From contig JBNKTC010000020.1 of assembly GCA_050297855.1 (NCBI GenBank), positions 343,423-407,422 of the forward strand: a stretch of DNA of 64,000 bases, in the 5' to 3' direction. The stretch comes from SZUA-545 sp050297855. GTDB lineage: Bacteria; Campylobacterota; Campylobacteria; Campylobacterales; SZUA-545. The position numbers and the translations under genes were made by a program. This document shows positions 49,879 to 59,193 of this stretch, piece after piece. The notes under the pieces were generated by a model, which was not told the origin of the DNA, ran no database searches, and was given only the letters and a program-made list of their open reading frames with translations. The stretch's first letter is position 1. Each line of letters begins with the position of its first letter.

Positions 49879-50998
49879 CGTTCACCTCGTCGTAGCGTGC
49901 AAAGAGCGCGGCCACTTTTTCGCCCAAACGCTGAGCCTCCGCCGCATCGCCGCTCTGCTCTTCCAGGAACCCTTTGAAATAATCCTGCAGCGACCCCGCG
50001 CTCACCGCCTCGGCGGCATGCCCCGCTTCGCTACGCCGGAAACGGCGCTGGATCTGGATATTGAGCGCGTCGGGAAAAATCGCTTCGATATCCCGGTTGG
50101 TCATGTCGATGGACTGGGTGGTGCCGAGGTTTTCCAGGGTGATGTAGAGCAGTGCATCTTTCGTATCGGTGCTTTCGGCCAGCTCTTCCAAATGGGCCAA
50201 TACGTCCTGCTCTTCCGCCGCATCGACGCTCAGGCGGAGGCTGGGACGGATCGTGACAGGCTGAAACGTCACGTCGGGCGCTTCCCCTAAGCTCACCAGG
50301 GCAAAGCCCTTTTCATTGCGCAGGTCGCCACTGCTGGTGCGCTCCGTGGAACCGGCGTAGTAGACGTTGCCGTGCCTGCCCACGCTGCCGAAGCCGTGCC
50401 AGTGCCCGAGAGCCACGTAGTCCATCTTTTCAAAGAGGTCTTCTTTCTCCTCGGGATAGACCCTTTCCCCGTACTCCTCCATAAGATGACGGGCGCCCAC
50501 AGAACAGTGAAGCATCAGGATATTACGCTTTCCTTCTTCAACATTAGTTTCACACGCTTCTATAGCCCGGAAGTTTGCCGTTTCGTCATGAATGTGAGGA
50601 ATGCAGTGAAACACGACGTCGTCGAATTCGACCGTTTCGTAGCCCTCTTCGAAGACAGGGTAGACGTGATCGAGCGTCCGCAGCGCCGCCAGGATCGGCG
50701 AGGCGGTCTTGGTGCGGGGCGTGGAGTGGTTGCCCGCTATGATGACGGTTTTGATTTTGGCGACGCTGAGGCGCTTGAGCTGGGAGAGACAGAAACTAAT
50801 AGCGCGGTTGGAAGGATGGGGACGGTGAAAGAGGTCACCCGTGTGAATGACATAGTCTGGTTTAAGCTCTAAGGCCTGGTCGATCACCTGTGTAAATGCA
50901 TCGTAAAAATCCGCTTCCCTTTGGTTGATGCCCTCAGTGTTGACATTGTCGAGGTCGCTGAAACCCAGGTGGGTATCGGAGAAGTGGAGTATGTCCAT
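49868..50998 (-). CDS. sbcD: SbcD-type metallophosphoesterase (Mre11-like nuclease)
   Basis: 376 residues. Metal-binding phosphoesterase motifs are in order: ILHFSDTHLGFSD, VIHTGDLFHRPHPSNR, TVIIAGNHSTPR, IPHIHDE, and YVALGHWHGFGS. It is the nuclease partner of SbcC. First gene of the run sbcD-sbcC, followed by the Gabija-like pair and the dgt cassette, all on the minus strand; the start follows an A+T-rich 310-base gap. Confidence 0.92.
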   Translation of the reverse strand: MDILHFSDTHLGFSDLDNVNTEGINQREADFYDAFTQVIDQALELKPDYVIHTGDLFHRPHPSNRAISFCLSQLKRLSVAKIKTVIIAGNHSTPRTKTASPILAALRTLDHVYPVFEEGYETVEFDDVVFHCIPHIHDETANFRAIEACETNVEEGKRNILMLHCSVGARHLMEEYGERVYPEEKEDLFEKMDYVALGHWHGFGSVGRHGNVYYAGSTERTSSGDLRNEKGFALVSLGEAPDVTFQPVTIRPSLRLSVDAAEEQDVLAHLEELAESTDTKDALLYITLENLGTTQSIDMTNRDIEAIFPDALNIQIQRRFRRSEAGHAAEAVSAGSLQDYFKGFLEEQSGDAAEAQRLGEKVAALFARYDEVNDDA

Positions 50999-51312
50999 TA
51001 AAACAACAATCTTAATAATATTTATGAAGATTATATTTTAATTATCTTAATTTAGAATGAATATCTCAAAAAAAACTTTTTTTATTCATTTTCATCTAAA
51101 TCGACTACTAGAAATGTACACTCTCACTATTATTCATTTCAACTTATCTTTCCACAGGCACATTTAATCATTTTTGTTTACCTTGTGTTAACTTAAGTAA
51201 TAAATATTATTTTTATATTAACTTTTATATCAAAAAATACAATTTTTACAAATGACTTATTAGCAATCCTCTATGATCTCAGAGAATCAGGACTTTAAAA
51301 ATAGGATTGAAT
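50999..51312. other. A+T-rich divergent intergenic region
   Basis: About 310 bases between sbcD (minus) and the lipoprotein (plus). Very A+T-rich; no small ORF or clear operator seen. Promoters for both directions are expected here. Confidence 0.35.
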
Positions 51313-52650
51313 ATGAAACACTTTAGACATGTTTCCGTAGTTCTCTCTATGATGATAGCATCTCAGATTATAAGTGGCTGTCAAAGTGAAGATAACTCAA
51401 AAGAAGATTTAACGACTACAACAGAATGGGACAAAGTTGAAACGGCACATCCTGCAGAAGTAACTATCGAAAGCATTTCAACTTTTTTTGATTTAGCACA
51501 AAGAAACAAAAGCCCCCAAACAACCGTTCAACGAAAAAATAAAACTCTTGGAGTTTTTCTGGATTCTTTCAATATCCAGGATATAAAAGTACATAGTAAA
51601 TCAACAACAAGTACAGAACCATCTGTTTATGAAAACACCTCCATTGATGAAGGTAGTGAAAGTGGTACACGAAAAACCACATTGACATTGGATTATTCCA
51701 CTTCCGAATTCCAACTTGTAAGCATATTTGACAATTATCACGATATTGATACAAGCGATATTGATGCATGTGGTGACCCGGATGTCACGAAACAAAATGG
51801 TACATTATCATGTACTGGTACCGTTAACCCGATTACAAATAATATAAACGCTCTAAGTTGTACAATGAATACAGTTTTTACTGCTAGTGATGTTGTATTT
51901 GCAAAAAATAGTTCTTTTAGTGCGAGAGATAATGACGATGATGGCAAGACAGAAGAGAGTTATTACAATATCGCAGGAGTTTATGAGGGTGAAACATTCG
52001 CTTATATAGACACGAATGAAACGATTTGGGATGATACGGTTTATGAGTACAGCCTCATGAATAAAGGGAAAATATATTTTAACAATCTAAGTGAATATCT
52101 TACCATTGATTCGAGCTTCGATATTTCGGATAAGCCCTACATTTCCGGTTTATGTAACGATGTTGCTTATAGTGGAACACTATACCTTAGGGGGAAAGAT
52201 GATGCCCTTGTAGAACTCAATATTACAGCGGAAAACACAATGAGTATCTCGATTGACTCAGATAACGACGGTACTTGGGATGCAGTAGAAACAAAGACTC
52301 TCGTGAGTTCAACCGATGTACCACCTTCAATCGCTGCATCCTGGACGCATATCGGGGCGGACTTGTGTGAAGAACGTTATATTTTTGGTTCCGATGGTTC
52401 CTTTGAAAGCTATGCTGCATCAGAAATAATGACAGGAACATATATAGTTGGGCATAAGACTGAAAACAACCGCTACCCTTTAACGGTAAGTTTTGAAACA
52501 GATAATCAATTACCAGACTGTTCAGGTAGCACTGCTTCGGGTGCAGGCCAAGTAGGGACACTGTATTTCAGCATTCAAGATGTTTCTACAATTACATTCT
52601 ATGAAACAGATACTAGTCCTGAATCCATCATGACTTTTAACAAACAATAA
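51313..52650 (+). CDS. Lipoprotein, unknown function
   Basis: 445 residues from the ATG at 51313 (an in-frame TTG lies 6 bases upstream). Signal with lipobox IISGCQS. Beta-rich, Thr/Ser/Asp-rich, with six or more cysteines in the mature part; the C-terminal ~110 residues contain WTHIGADLCEERYIFGSDGS, a lipocalin-like or DUF-type strand pattern often seen in environmental lipoproteins. It ends 150 bases before attachment site 2 and is the last gene of the first element. No family assigned. Confidence 0.6.
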   Translation: MKHFRHVSVVLSMMIASQIISGCQSEDNSKEDLTTTTEWDKVETAHPAEVTIESISTFFDLAQRNKSPQTTVQRKNKTLGVFLDSFNIQDIKVHSKSTTSTEPSVYENTSIDEGSESGTRKTTLTLDYSTSEFQLVSIFDNYHDIDTSDIDACGDPDVTKQNGTLSCTGTVNPITNNINALSCTMNTVFTASDVVFAKNSSFSARDNDDDGKTEESYYNIAGVYEGETFAYIDTNETIWDDTVYEYSLMNKGKIYFNNLSEYLTIDSSFDISDKPYISGLCNDVAYSGTLYLRGKDDALVELNITAENTMSISIDSDNDGTWDAVETKTLVSSTDVPPSIAASWTHIGADLCEERYIFGSDGSFESYAASEIMTGTYIVGHKTENNRYPLTVSFETDNQLPDCSGSTASGAGQVGTLYFSIQDVSTITFYETDTSPESIMTFNKQ

Positions 52651-52807
52651 TTTCCATTATTATTTGTTTGTGGTTAATAAACTGAAAATTTAACACCCTT
52701 TATCATATCTCCTTAGGCAAAAACTCTTTGCATCTTTATCGAACCAGATGAAGGTGCAAAGATGACTCTTCATAATCTAAAGGGCTAACATGTTTTTAGA
52801 GCAAAAG

Positions 52808-53030
52808 TGTGCAGTATCTGTGCAGTTTTTGGTAGATAATATGTAGATTTTCGGGGAAATTATTGTTTACCAGAAGTGCCGAACAAAGGCTTTTATAGCT
52901 TTATTTATAAGGGTTTGTTCGAGTTTTCAAACCCATCTTCGAGTGACGTCCTGTCAACACAAACAAACCTTGTCATAGAAACAAAAATCAGCTTCCTGAA
53001 CTTTAAATTGTGCACTTAGTGTGCACTTTT
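52808..53030 (+). repeat. Attachment-site copy 2 (tRNA-Asp 3'-end remnant)
   Basis: Begins with a TGTGCAG tandem pair (52808 and 52819), then about 110 bases shared with copy 3, then TTCGAGTGACGTCC (52938) matching the tRNA-Asp 3' end, TAGAAACAAA 38 bases later (52976) and a second tandem pair TGTGCACTTAG-TGTGCACTTTT (53009). Spacings match site 1 and copy 3 to within a base. It also contains an inverted GAACAAA/TTTGTTC pair. Confidence 0.75.
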
Positions 53031-53131
53031 CTAATTATCCTTCCACAAGAGACAACTATACGTCTATGTAACCAAGGTCATTCCCTCTCACACATAATGT
53101 AATCAATTTTATAACATTCTCCACAGTCCAG

Positions 53132-53836
53132 TTAATTATAGGTATTCTGCTCAACCAAAATCTTATTTTTTTTTATGAAATCATACACTGTCTTCATATA
53201 CCACTTGCCAAATTCTTCCAGAATAACATACCTCGCACCGCCTCTAAGGCGTTTAATTTTTAGTTCATCACCCGTGACTGTTTCTTCCGCAATTATGTTT
53301 CTATCTCGGTCAAAGAACGTTAATGTAATTGTGGGCTCCAACATTCCATACCTACGTTTTCTTTTTTCATATATATTTACTTCATATTCTTCTTCATAAA
53401 CTGTCATGGAAACATTTTGAATATGGGGGTAGAAATAAAGAGTACAATCATTTCTTAGCAAAAATTCTTTTCTCTCAAGTGGTTCAATTTCAAATAAATC
53501 ATAGAAAACATATTCATCCCATTTCAGTATATGTTTATCATAACCTTTCATTTCATCATAATATAATGCTGAGGTCCCCTCAGTGAAATGAATCGGTATT
53601 GTCAAACCTTTATCATATACATGACATAACCTTGAAATCTTTTTGTCTTTTCTTGTTTGGTTGTGTTCTTCATCCCAGGCTTCAAGCATCTCTTCTTGAA
53701 TGGATGCTTCATTTGATCTTGCATTCATCTCCCCGCCAATCGATCCTATTGTTGGTGCGATTATTGCCCCAGCTAATTGCCCACATCCTGTGAGAAACAA
53801 TACCGTAGGAAAGATGACAAAAATGATTTTAACCAT
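53132..53836 (-). CDS. Lipoprotein, last gene of lipoprotein operon
   Basis: 234 residues, signal with lipobox LTGCGQ. A Gly-containing hydrophobic stretch after the lipobox (LAGAIIAPTIGSIGGE) resembles glycine-zipper lipoproteins. The C-terminal half is beta-rich (PTITLTFFDRDRNIIAEETV). It overlaps the broken gene upstream by 8 bases. Not clearly a member of the four-paralogue family. Unknown function. Confidence 0.6.
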   Translation of the reverse strand: MVKIIFVIFPTVLFLTGCGQLAGAIIAPTIGSIGGEMNARSNEASIQEEMLEAWDEEHNQTRKDKKISRLCHVYDKGLTIPIHFTEGTSALYYDEMKGYDKHILKWDEYVFYDLFEIEPLERKEFLLRNDCTLYFYPHIQNVSMTVYEEEYEVNIYEKRKRRYGMLEPTITLTFFDRDRNIIAEETVTGDELKIKRLRGGARYVILEEFGKWYMKTVYDFIKKNKILVEQNTYN

Positions 53837-54208
53837 TGATACCCTTTAGGCCTAGTACTCTAATATTTCTATCAATTTCCGGCATCAGTTCATAGATGGA
53901 TTTAGTATTGAATTTCTTAAGAAATATTAGACCAAAACCATCTATAAAATAGGGGTACTCGAATTGTTTTTCGATCTCGAAAGTCTCCAAGTGTTTTCTG
54001 CCCTTATACACTCTGTTGACAAGTGTATAGTACATGACGGTCTTAGGACTATTATCCAGGTTCGATGATTTCTGGGTAGTCCATCACATCACAATCTGCT
54101 CGGAAAATCACATCTTCCAACAACGGCGTATTCCAAATCTATTTTTTTTGTACATCCAGAAAAGACAGTGACAATACAAATAATCAAAAGGCTTGCAATT
54201 ACTTGCAT
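53829..54208 (-). pseudogene. Lipoprotein gene broken by two frameshifts
   Basis: A start at 54208 gives a lipoprotein signal (IICIVTVFSGCTKKIDL). Sensible sequence then continues in a second frame (NTPLLEDVIFRADCDVMDYP, EIIEPG) and in a third (LDNSPKTVMYYTLVNRVYKG and on to ...RVLGLKGING at 53829). No single frame spans it. The joins fall near 54137 and 54061. The start overlaps the upstream paralogue stop by 10 bases, so it was once part of the operon. Sequencing error is an alternative. Confidence 0.55.
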
Positions 54209-54822
54209 GATGCATTTTCCAGTAGTTGATGGATATCTTTTTTTGCCAAATCCAAAATTTCAAAGATAGCACTATAAAGATTTCTTTCCAAATAGATATA
54301 TTCATTCATTGTAAGTGAATAAGACTCATTTCTTCGGTCATTTATTTGATACTCTTTTTCGAAAATCAACTTTTTCTGATTGTCAAATACTTGAATATTC
54401 ATCTTCAAGTCAAGTCTGATTGTTTTTACAAAGGTTAGATATTTTGTGTCTATGGTGTATTCATAATCAATAATTTTTGGATAGATCCTGATAGGAAAAT
54501 CTACCCGTAGTTGTTCCAAGTCTTCCTTTGGGAAATAGTTCACATTTTCATAATACTGCTTGAAATAGAGACATGCAATTTGATGAGTGATTTCTCCTAT
54601 TTTAAAAAACTTATGCATATGATCACACCCGGAAGAATCTACACAATGAATCTCAAGATCTTCATCGTCATACAACAATAAAAGCTTCTCTGCACTTTTC
54701 TGTTCGGAATCTTGTAATGCTTTATAGTCAAAATTTTTTGAGTTAAAACCCATAGTGAATTTTGTACAACCAGTAATAAAAAATAGGAAAGCTAATACAA
54801 GAAGAAAGTTAGTTATTTTCAT
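54199..54822 (-). CDS. Lipoprotein, four-paralogue family member
   Basis: 207 residues, lipobox FITGCTKFTMGF. Shared pattern of the family: G-C-x-K-x-T-M after the signal, a LLLLYDDE-type strand, paired cysteines (HCVDSSGCDH), FFKIGEITHQIACLYFKQYY, IRIYPKIIDYEYT, LDLKMNIQVFDNQKK and a final helix (LDLAKKDIHQLL). Likely anchored in the outer membrane facing the periplasm. Unknown role. Confidence 0.65.
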   Translation of the reverse strand: MKITNFLLVLAFLFFITGCTKFTMGFNSKNFDYKALQDSEQKSAEKLLLLYDDEDLEIHCVDSSGCDHMHKFFKIGEITHQIACLYFKQYYENVNYFPKEDLEQLRVDFPIRIYPKIIDYEYTIDTKYLTFVKTIRLDLKMNIQVFDNQKKLIFEKEYQINDRRNESYSLTMNEYIYLERNLYSAIFEILDLAKKDIHQLLENASCK

Positions 54823-55383
54823 TTAATATAATTCCCATCCAATATACATCGTTCCCACTGCGCCAGTACGTTCTCCATTTTCAGGTTTATATCCAAATCC
54901 TTCTTTTTTCATATAACCAAATATGAGATCAAAATTGATAAAGCCTTTATCTAAAAAGCTCCATCCATAACCTATATTTCCACCAAGACATAAGGTTGTG
55001 GTTGCTTCAGTATATTCGTATTGTATGTCTTTATATTCATGATCTATGTGTGTTTTTACATAGTACAAGCTAGGACCAAAATAGAATCCTTCAAAGAGAT
55101 TGATAGTATCGATATCTTCGGTATACGTAGGTATTCTTAGTGTCAAGCCGTAATGAGTGATTCCTTGTGTATAGGTACTATTTTGATAAAAGAGAAATGG
55201 TGCAAATGAGATAGCAGTGTTTTCCGTGATTTTCTTTTGTACTACTATTGGTAAAAGTTCCGTGGAATACCCTTTACTCCAATACCCACCTCCAGGTAAT
55301 CTGAGTGCCAAGGTGAGGTCTTTATCCACACTCCAAAGTGTGCAGGTGCTAATTAATATCAAAATAGTGATCCGGATGTTCAT
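54823..55383 (-). CDS. Outer-membrane beta-barrel-like protein
   Basis: 186 residues from MNIRITILILIS (ATG 55383). Signal peptide, then amphipathic strands with aromatic girdle residues (FAPFLFYQNSTYTQG, LTLRIPTYTEDIDT, FYFGPSLYYVKTH) and a C-terminal end GTMYIGWELY. It sits inside the lipoprotein operon and may be the barrel partner of the lipoproteins; partner role is inference. Confidence 0.6.
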   Translation of the reverse strand: MNIRITILILISTCTLWSVDKDLTLALRLPGGGYWSKGYSTELLPIVVQKKITENTAISFAPFLFYQNSTYTQGITHYGLTLRIPTYTEDIDTINLFEGFYFGPSLYYVKTHIDHEYKDIQYEYTEATTTLCLGGNIGYGWSFLDKGFINFDLIFGYMKKEGFGYKPENGERTGAVGTMYIGWELY

Positions 55384-55384
55384 G

Positions 55385-56008
55385 TTATTGACTGGTCTTT
55401 GCTTGCAACTTGTCAATATCTTGTTTAGCCATTTTCAAAACGTCAAGGACTGATTTGTACAGAACTTTGTTTAAATATATAAGTGTGACTGGACCATAAA
55501 GAAACTTTTCACTTCTCGCATTATCAATACTATAGTTTTGGTCAAGAATGACTTTTTTTTCCATATTAAACACTTTGACATTCATAGTCAAGTCTAATAT
55601 GACCTGTCCGTGAAAATCACCCCAAAGGTCATATTCGACAGTGTATTTATAATCTACAATTTTCGGGTAAATCATTAGTGGGAAATTGACCTGAAGGTAG
55701 TCAAGATCATCCTTTGGGATGGAGTGAACATCTTCATAATATTGTTTCAGAAACATACATGAAAGTTTTTTGCTAACTTCGCCTGTTTTAAAAAAATTTA
55801 CGCCGCTATTACAATAAGGTGAATCAACACAATATATCCGTTTTTCATCTTCATCTGAAAGCAGGAGGATTTTTGTAGAGCTTTTAGCTGCTGGTTCCAA
55901 TAATAATGAAGAATCCATACGCCGTTCGTCAAAGCCCATGGTGTATTTTGAACAACCAGACAAACCAAAAAGCGAAATAACAAAACAAAGGATTGCCAAT
56001 TTATTCAT
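55385..56008 (-). CDS. Lipoprotein, four-paralogue family member
   Basis: 207 residues, lipobox LSGCSKYTMGF. It follows the same plan as its relatives: LLLSDEDE strand, cysteine pair YCVDSPYCNSG, FFKTGEVSKKLSCMFLKQYY, IYPKIVDYKYTVE, LDLTMNVKVF, and C-terminal LKMAKQDIDKL. Overlaps the upstream gene by 8 bases. Confidence 0.65.
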   Translation of the reverse strand: MNKLAILCFVISLFGLSGCSKYTMGFDERRMDSSLLLEPAAKSSTKILLLSDEDEKRIYCVDSPYCNSGVNFFKTGEVSKKLSCMFLKQYYEDVHSIPKDDLDYLQVNFPLMIYPKIVDYKYTVEYDLWGDFHGQVILDLTMNVKVFNMEKKVILDQNYSIDNARSEKFLYGPVTLIYLNKVLYKSVLDVLKMAKQDIDKLQAKTSQ

Positions 56009-56615
56009 GAGCTTCCTTTAAATCCAATTTGTCAATATCTTTCTTCACGTCAGAGAACATTGATAACAATGTATTCTGAAATGCTCTTCGCAGATAAAGT
56101 AGATTATTCATTGACAAACGATAATATTCATTACTTTTCAAACCATCTACTTTATAGTTCTTTTCAAAAACAAGTCTATGACTGTTATCGTATAAAGACA
56201 CCTTCATCTCAATCGAAATAACAATAAACTTTTTAATTCCATCAACTTCATATGAATAATGATGCTCAATGACTTGAGGATAAATACTATATATGAATTT
56301 ATTACTGATCTTTGATTTACCCTCAAATGCCGCTGTTTCAATATTTTTATATTGTTGTTCAAAAAATATTTGAGCTACATTCTTGGTAATTTCTCCAGTT
56401 TTAAAAAAATAGGTAGCACTTGAACACATACTTGAATTAAAACATGGTACTTCAAGCTCTTTATTGTCACTAAAAAGTAAAATGGAATCACTGTTCTTAT
56501 GGATCTTCTCTTGTAGTAGTGTTTGATCAATTTCTCCGGCTCGATATTCTAAAGAGTAGTGGCACCCGGAAAAAATGAATAGCATAAAGAAAAAAGTAAA
56601 AATTTTTGTTTTCAT
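56001..56615 (-). CDS. Lipoprotein, four-paralogue family member
   Basis: 204 residues, lipobox FSGCHYS. Most divergent of the four: the K-x-T-M motif is replaced by YSLEYRAG, but CFNSSMCSSA, FFKTGEITKNVAQIFFEQQY, IYPQVIEHHYSYE and the C-terminal VKKDIDKLDL helix remain. Overlaps both neighbours by a few bases. Confidence 0.65.
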   Translation of the reverse strand: MKTKIFTFFFMLFIFSGCHYSLEYRAGEIDQTLLQEKIHKNSDSILLFSDNKELEVPCFNSSMCSSATYFFKTGEITKNVAQIFFEQQYKNIETAAFEGKSKISNKFIYSIYPQVIEHHYSYEVDGIKKFIVISIEMKVSLYDNSHRLVFEKNYKVDGLKSNEYYRLSMNNLLYLRRAFQNTLLSMFSDVKKDIDKLDLKEAHE

Positions 56616-57268
56616 AAATTACTTTGTCCTGGAAGTTTGTCCATATCTTCTTTTATCATCTCAAATACATTGAATAACGACTTATAGAAAATTCTTCTAA
56701 GATGAATCAGCTTATCCATCCTTAACGAAAAAGGTTCGCTTTTTGCCCTATCGATACTATAGTTTTTGTCTAGGATAGTCTTTTTCTCGCTATTGAGTAT
56801 TTGGACATGAAGCTTCATGTTAAGTACAACCATTCTGCTGAACGGATTGATTTCTTCAAATGTAAATGAATATTCCAACACTTGGGGGTATATGGCTATC
56901 GAAAACTTATTATCCAATCTGTCAAACTGATCGTATGGCCACGTGTCGATATGTTTATAAAACTGTCCGAAATAGAGCTTGGCTATCTCATTGACAGTCT
57001 CCCCTGTAGTAAAGAAGTCCTTTCTCTTAACACAAAAAGAAGAATCATAGCAGGGGATATGCATTACGCTATTATCATAGAGCAACAATATCTTCTCATC
57101 ACTCTTCGGATAAATGTTTTTCAGCATACTTTTGTCAACACGATTTTCCTTATATTCCATCGTGTATTTTGAACAACCTGAAAATGCAACCATCATGCTA
57201 ATGATCAGGAAATTAAAATAAATAATTTTTAGAAACGGCATGTTACGTGTGTAGCGCAATCCTTTCAT
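56612..57268 (-). CDS. Lipoprotein, four-paralogue family member
   Basis: 218 residues from the ATG at 57268 (GAAGGGA upstream); MPFLKII at 57241 is an alternative start that gives a more compact signal peptide. Lipobox FSGCSKYTMEY. Family features: LLLYDNS, PCYDSSFCVK, FFTTGETVNEIAKLYFGQFY, IYPQVLEYSFTFE, LNMKLHVQIL and the C-terminal IKEDMDKL helix. Confidence 0.65.
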   Translation of the reverse strand: MKGLRYTRNMPFLKIIYFNFLIISMMVAFSGCSKYTMEYKENRVDKSMLKNIYPKSDEKILLLYDNSVMHIPCYDSSFCVKRKDFFTTGETVNEIAKLYFGQFYKHIDTWPYDQFDRLDNKFSIAIYPQVLEYSFTFEEINPFSRMVVLNMKLHVQILNSEKKTILDKNYSIDRAKSEPFSLRMDKLIHLRRIFYKSLFNVFEMIKEDMDKLPGQSNL

Positions 57269-57288
57269 ATTTGTAACTATCCCTTCAC

Positions 57289-58734
57289 TCACTGTGTACA
57301 AGTATCTTCCGGCGGTGTATACTGGGGTGCAATCCACTCATCCCCTTCCAAGACTAGCATGGTCTTGTTGACCAGATCATGGACTTGTACTTTTCCGTGG
57401 GGAGTGTAGACACGTTCCCGGTTTTCAACTCCATTGTTACAGCCAAAATTGACCTGGTGGGTATAAGTCTCAGCTTTTACCAACTGACCTGTACTGTCTT
57501 TAAAAAGATATTGGTCTACAAGCTCTGCATTGTAGAGAATCATGTCTGTTTCTTGCAGGTGAAGCGTTCTTTCAAACGATGTCCCATCGTCACATATATA
57601 ATAAGAAGTTGGACTGGTATAGCCAAAAGTAACTTCTGTTGGATATCCGGCAGGGTAGCCTACTAGACTACAAATCACATTATCGCTTCTATAATCGTAT
57701 TCATCAGTACTAAGGTCATCCCTTAAAACAAACATGGTTCTCTCAAGCATTGATCCCGTATATTCACGGCTGTCCCAATTTACATTGCTGGTAAAAATGT
57801 TTGTTGAATCATTACGTATATTTAAAGTGGAGCCATATAAAACACCACTTAAAGCTGTTTTATTGCAGTCTGATCCACTTAATACATAGTCTTTAAAGGC
57901 AAACAGTATGTCAGGTATATTAAACGTTAGATTCACTTCCATGCTTACATCAACGGTTGAATTATCATCCATGATAGTCGTTGCCGTTTCTACACCATAC
58001 GATCCAAAATAATCGGTTTCCATTTCCATGGATATTACATCACCGGCAGGATTGATCGTGACATATGTCCTATCTGTTGCGTAGATGTCCCCAGTTTCGT
58101 CTTTAACCATCTGATAAAACACAACTCGTGCATTGTCATTATCGGCATCTTCAAGAAGCCACATATGTTTGGATGTGTATCCGTCGGAACACTCATAGGA
58201 TATATACTCACCTTGATCACCCACCTTCGCGTCAAGAGGAAGCGGTTCAGCTGTTCCGACAAGTGAACAGACGATATCCCAGTTATCCACAGATTCCAGG
58301 ACGTTCCCATGCTCATCAACAGATGCTGTGACTGTATAGGAAGTGTTGTAGTCTAAATTTGTGTATTGTTGAGAGTAGACAGTTTCAACCAATGTGACCG
58401 GGGTTCCATTAACATGATTATTTCCAACCGTCGTTTGTGAATATGTCCCGATAAAGTCATACCGAACTCCATCATTACCTTTAATATCGAATGACAGATC
58501 TGCCGATTGCATGGCACGTAGGTTATAAAGGTTTGTATTGGTTTGGTTGATTTCGGTGACTATTTCAGTGCTGCCTTGTATGAGGGATAACTCTTCGCAT
58601 TCAAAAGAGGTCAGATCTGTTTGGTCTGCCTCTGTAACATTTTCTTCTACATTAGCTGACACCTGTTTATCGTCATTACAGCCTGAAAAACCCATAAGAA
58701 GCACTATCCATAATATCGTAAAGGCTCTTTTCAT
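57289..58734 (-). CDS. Lipoprotein, first gene of lipoprotein operon
   Basis: 481 residues, lipobox FSGCNDD. Acidic, beta-rich, with internally similar segments around YECSDGYTSKHMWLLEDADN and YYICDDGTSFERTLHLQE, i.e. a C-D-G-x-S repeat with paired cysteines. It ends 20 bases before the paralogue array and is likely cotranscribed with it. Unknown function. Confidence 0.6.
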   Translation of the reverse strand: MKRAFTILWIVLLMGFSGCNDDKQVSANVEENVTEADQTDLTSFECEELSLIQGSTEIVTEINQTNTNLYNLRAMQSADLSFDIKGNDGVRYDFIGTYSQTTVGNNHVNGTPVTLVETVYSQQYTNLDYNTSYTVTASVDEHGNVLESVDNWDIVCSLVGTAEPLPLDAKVGDQGEYISYECSDGYTSKHMWLLEDADNDNARVVFYQMVKDETGDIYATDRTYVTINPAGDVISMEMETDYFGSYGVETATTIMDDNSTVDVSMEVNLTFNIPDILFAFKDYVLSGSDCNKTALSGVLYGSTLNIRNDSTNIFTSNVNWDSREYTGSMLERTMFVLRDDLSTDEYDYRSDNVICSLVGYPAGYPTEVTFGYTSPTSYYICDDGTSFERTLHLQETDMILYNAELVDQYLFKDSTGQLVKAETYTHQVNFGCNNGVENRERVYTPHGKVQVHDLVNKTMLVLEGDEWIAPQYTPPEDTCTQ

Positions 58735-58901
58735 TAAAAATTTCCTACTAAAAATATTTTCTAATAATACAAAAAGTTAATGTAAAGTCAATGAAAGATA
58801 TTATGAATAGGATCATATATGTGGATAGTGTTGAATTTATGTCCACGCTTGATACAAACCTCTCAAAACAAATAATCGATGCTCCGGTTTAACGAAAAAA
58901 G

Positions 58902-59123
58902 TGTGCACAAAGTGTGCAGTTTTTGGTAGATAAAACGTAGATTTTTTGGAAAATTCTTGTTTACCAGAAGTGTCGAACAAAACCACTAATATCCCTATTT
59001 ATCAGGGTTTGTTTGGGTTTTTTAAGCCACCTTCGAGTCATGTCCGGCCTATTCCAACAAACTCTGTCATATAAACAAATCCCGGTAAATCTAATTTCCA
59101 GTGTGCAGTTATTTGTACACTTT
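58902..59123 (+). repeat. Attachment-site copy 3 (tRNA-Asp 3'-end remnant), right end of island
   Basis: Tandem TGTGCACAAAG-TGTGCAGTTTT (58902, 58913), a ~110-base segment clearly similar to copy 2 (for example TTGTTTACCAGAAGTG), TTCGAGTCATGTCCGG (59032; 14 of 16 bases match tRNA-Asp), TATAAACAAAT 38 bases later (59070) and TGTGCAGTTAT-TTGTACACTTT (59102). The TonB receptor gene with core-like composition begins just beyond. Confidence 0.75.
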
Positions 59124-59193
59124 TTTTATACCAGCAGTTTCTCTTACCGATTTCAATCGGCATCAACGTATATATGCTCGAAGGCAACCCTTT

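Noticed and set aside
52808..59123. Insertion sequence or transposon explanation for the repeats at 52.8 and 58.9 kb
   Set aside because: No transposase and no terminal inverted repeats; the matches to the tRNA-Asp 3' end and its downstream bases explain them as attachment sites.
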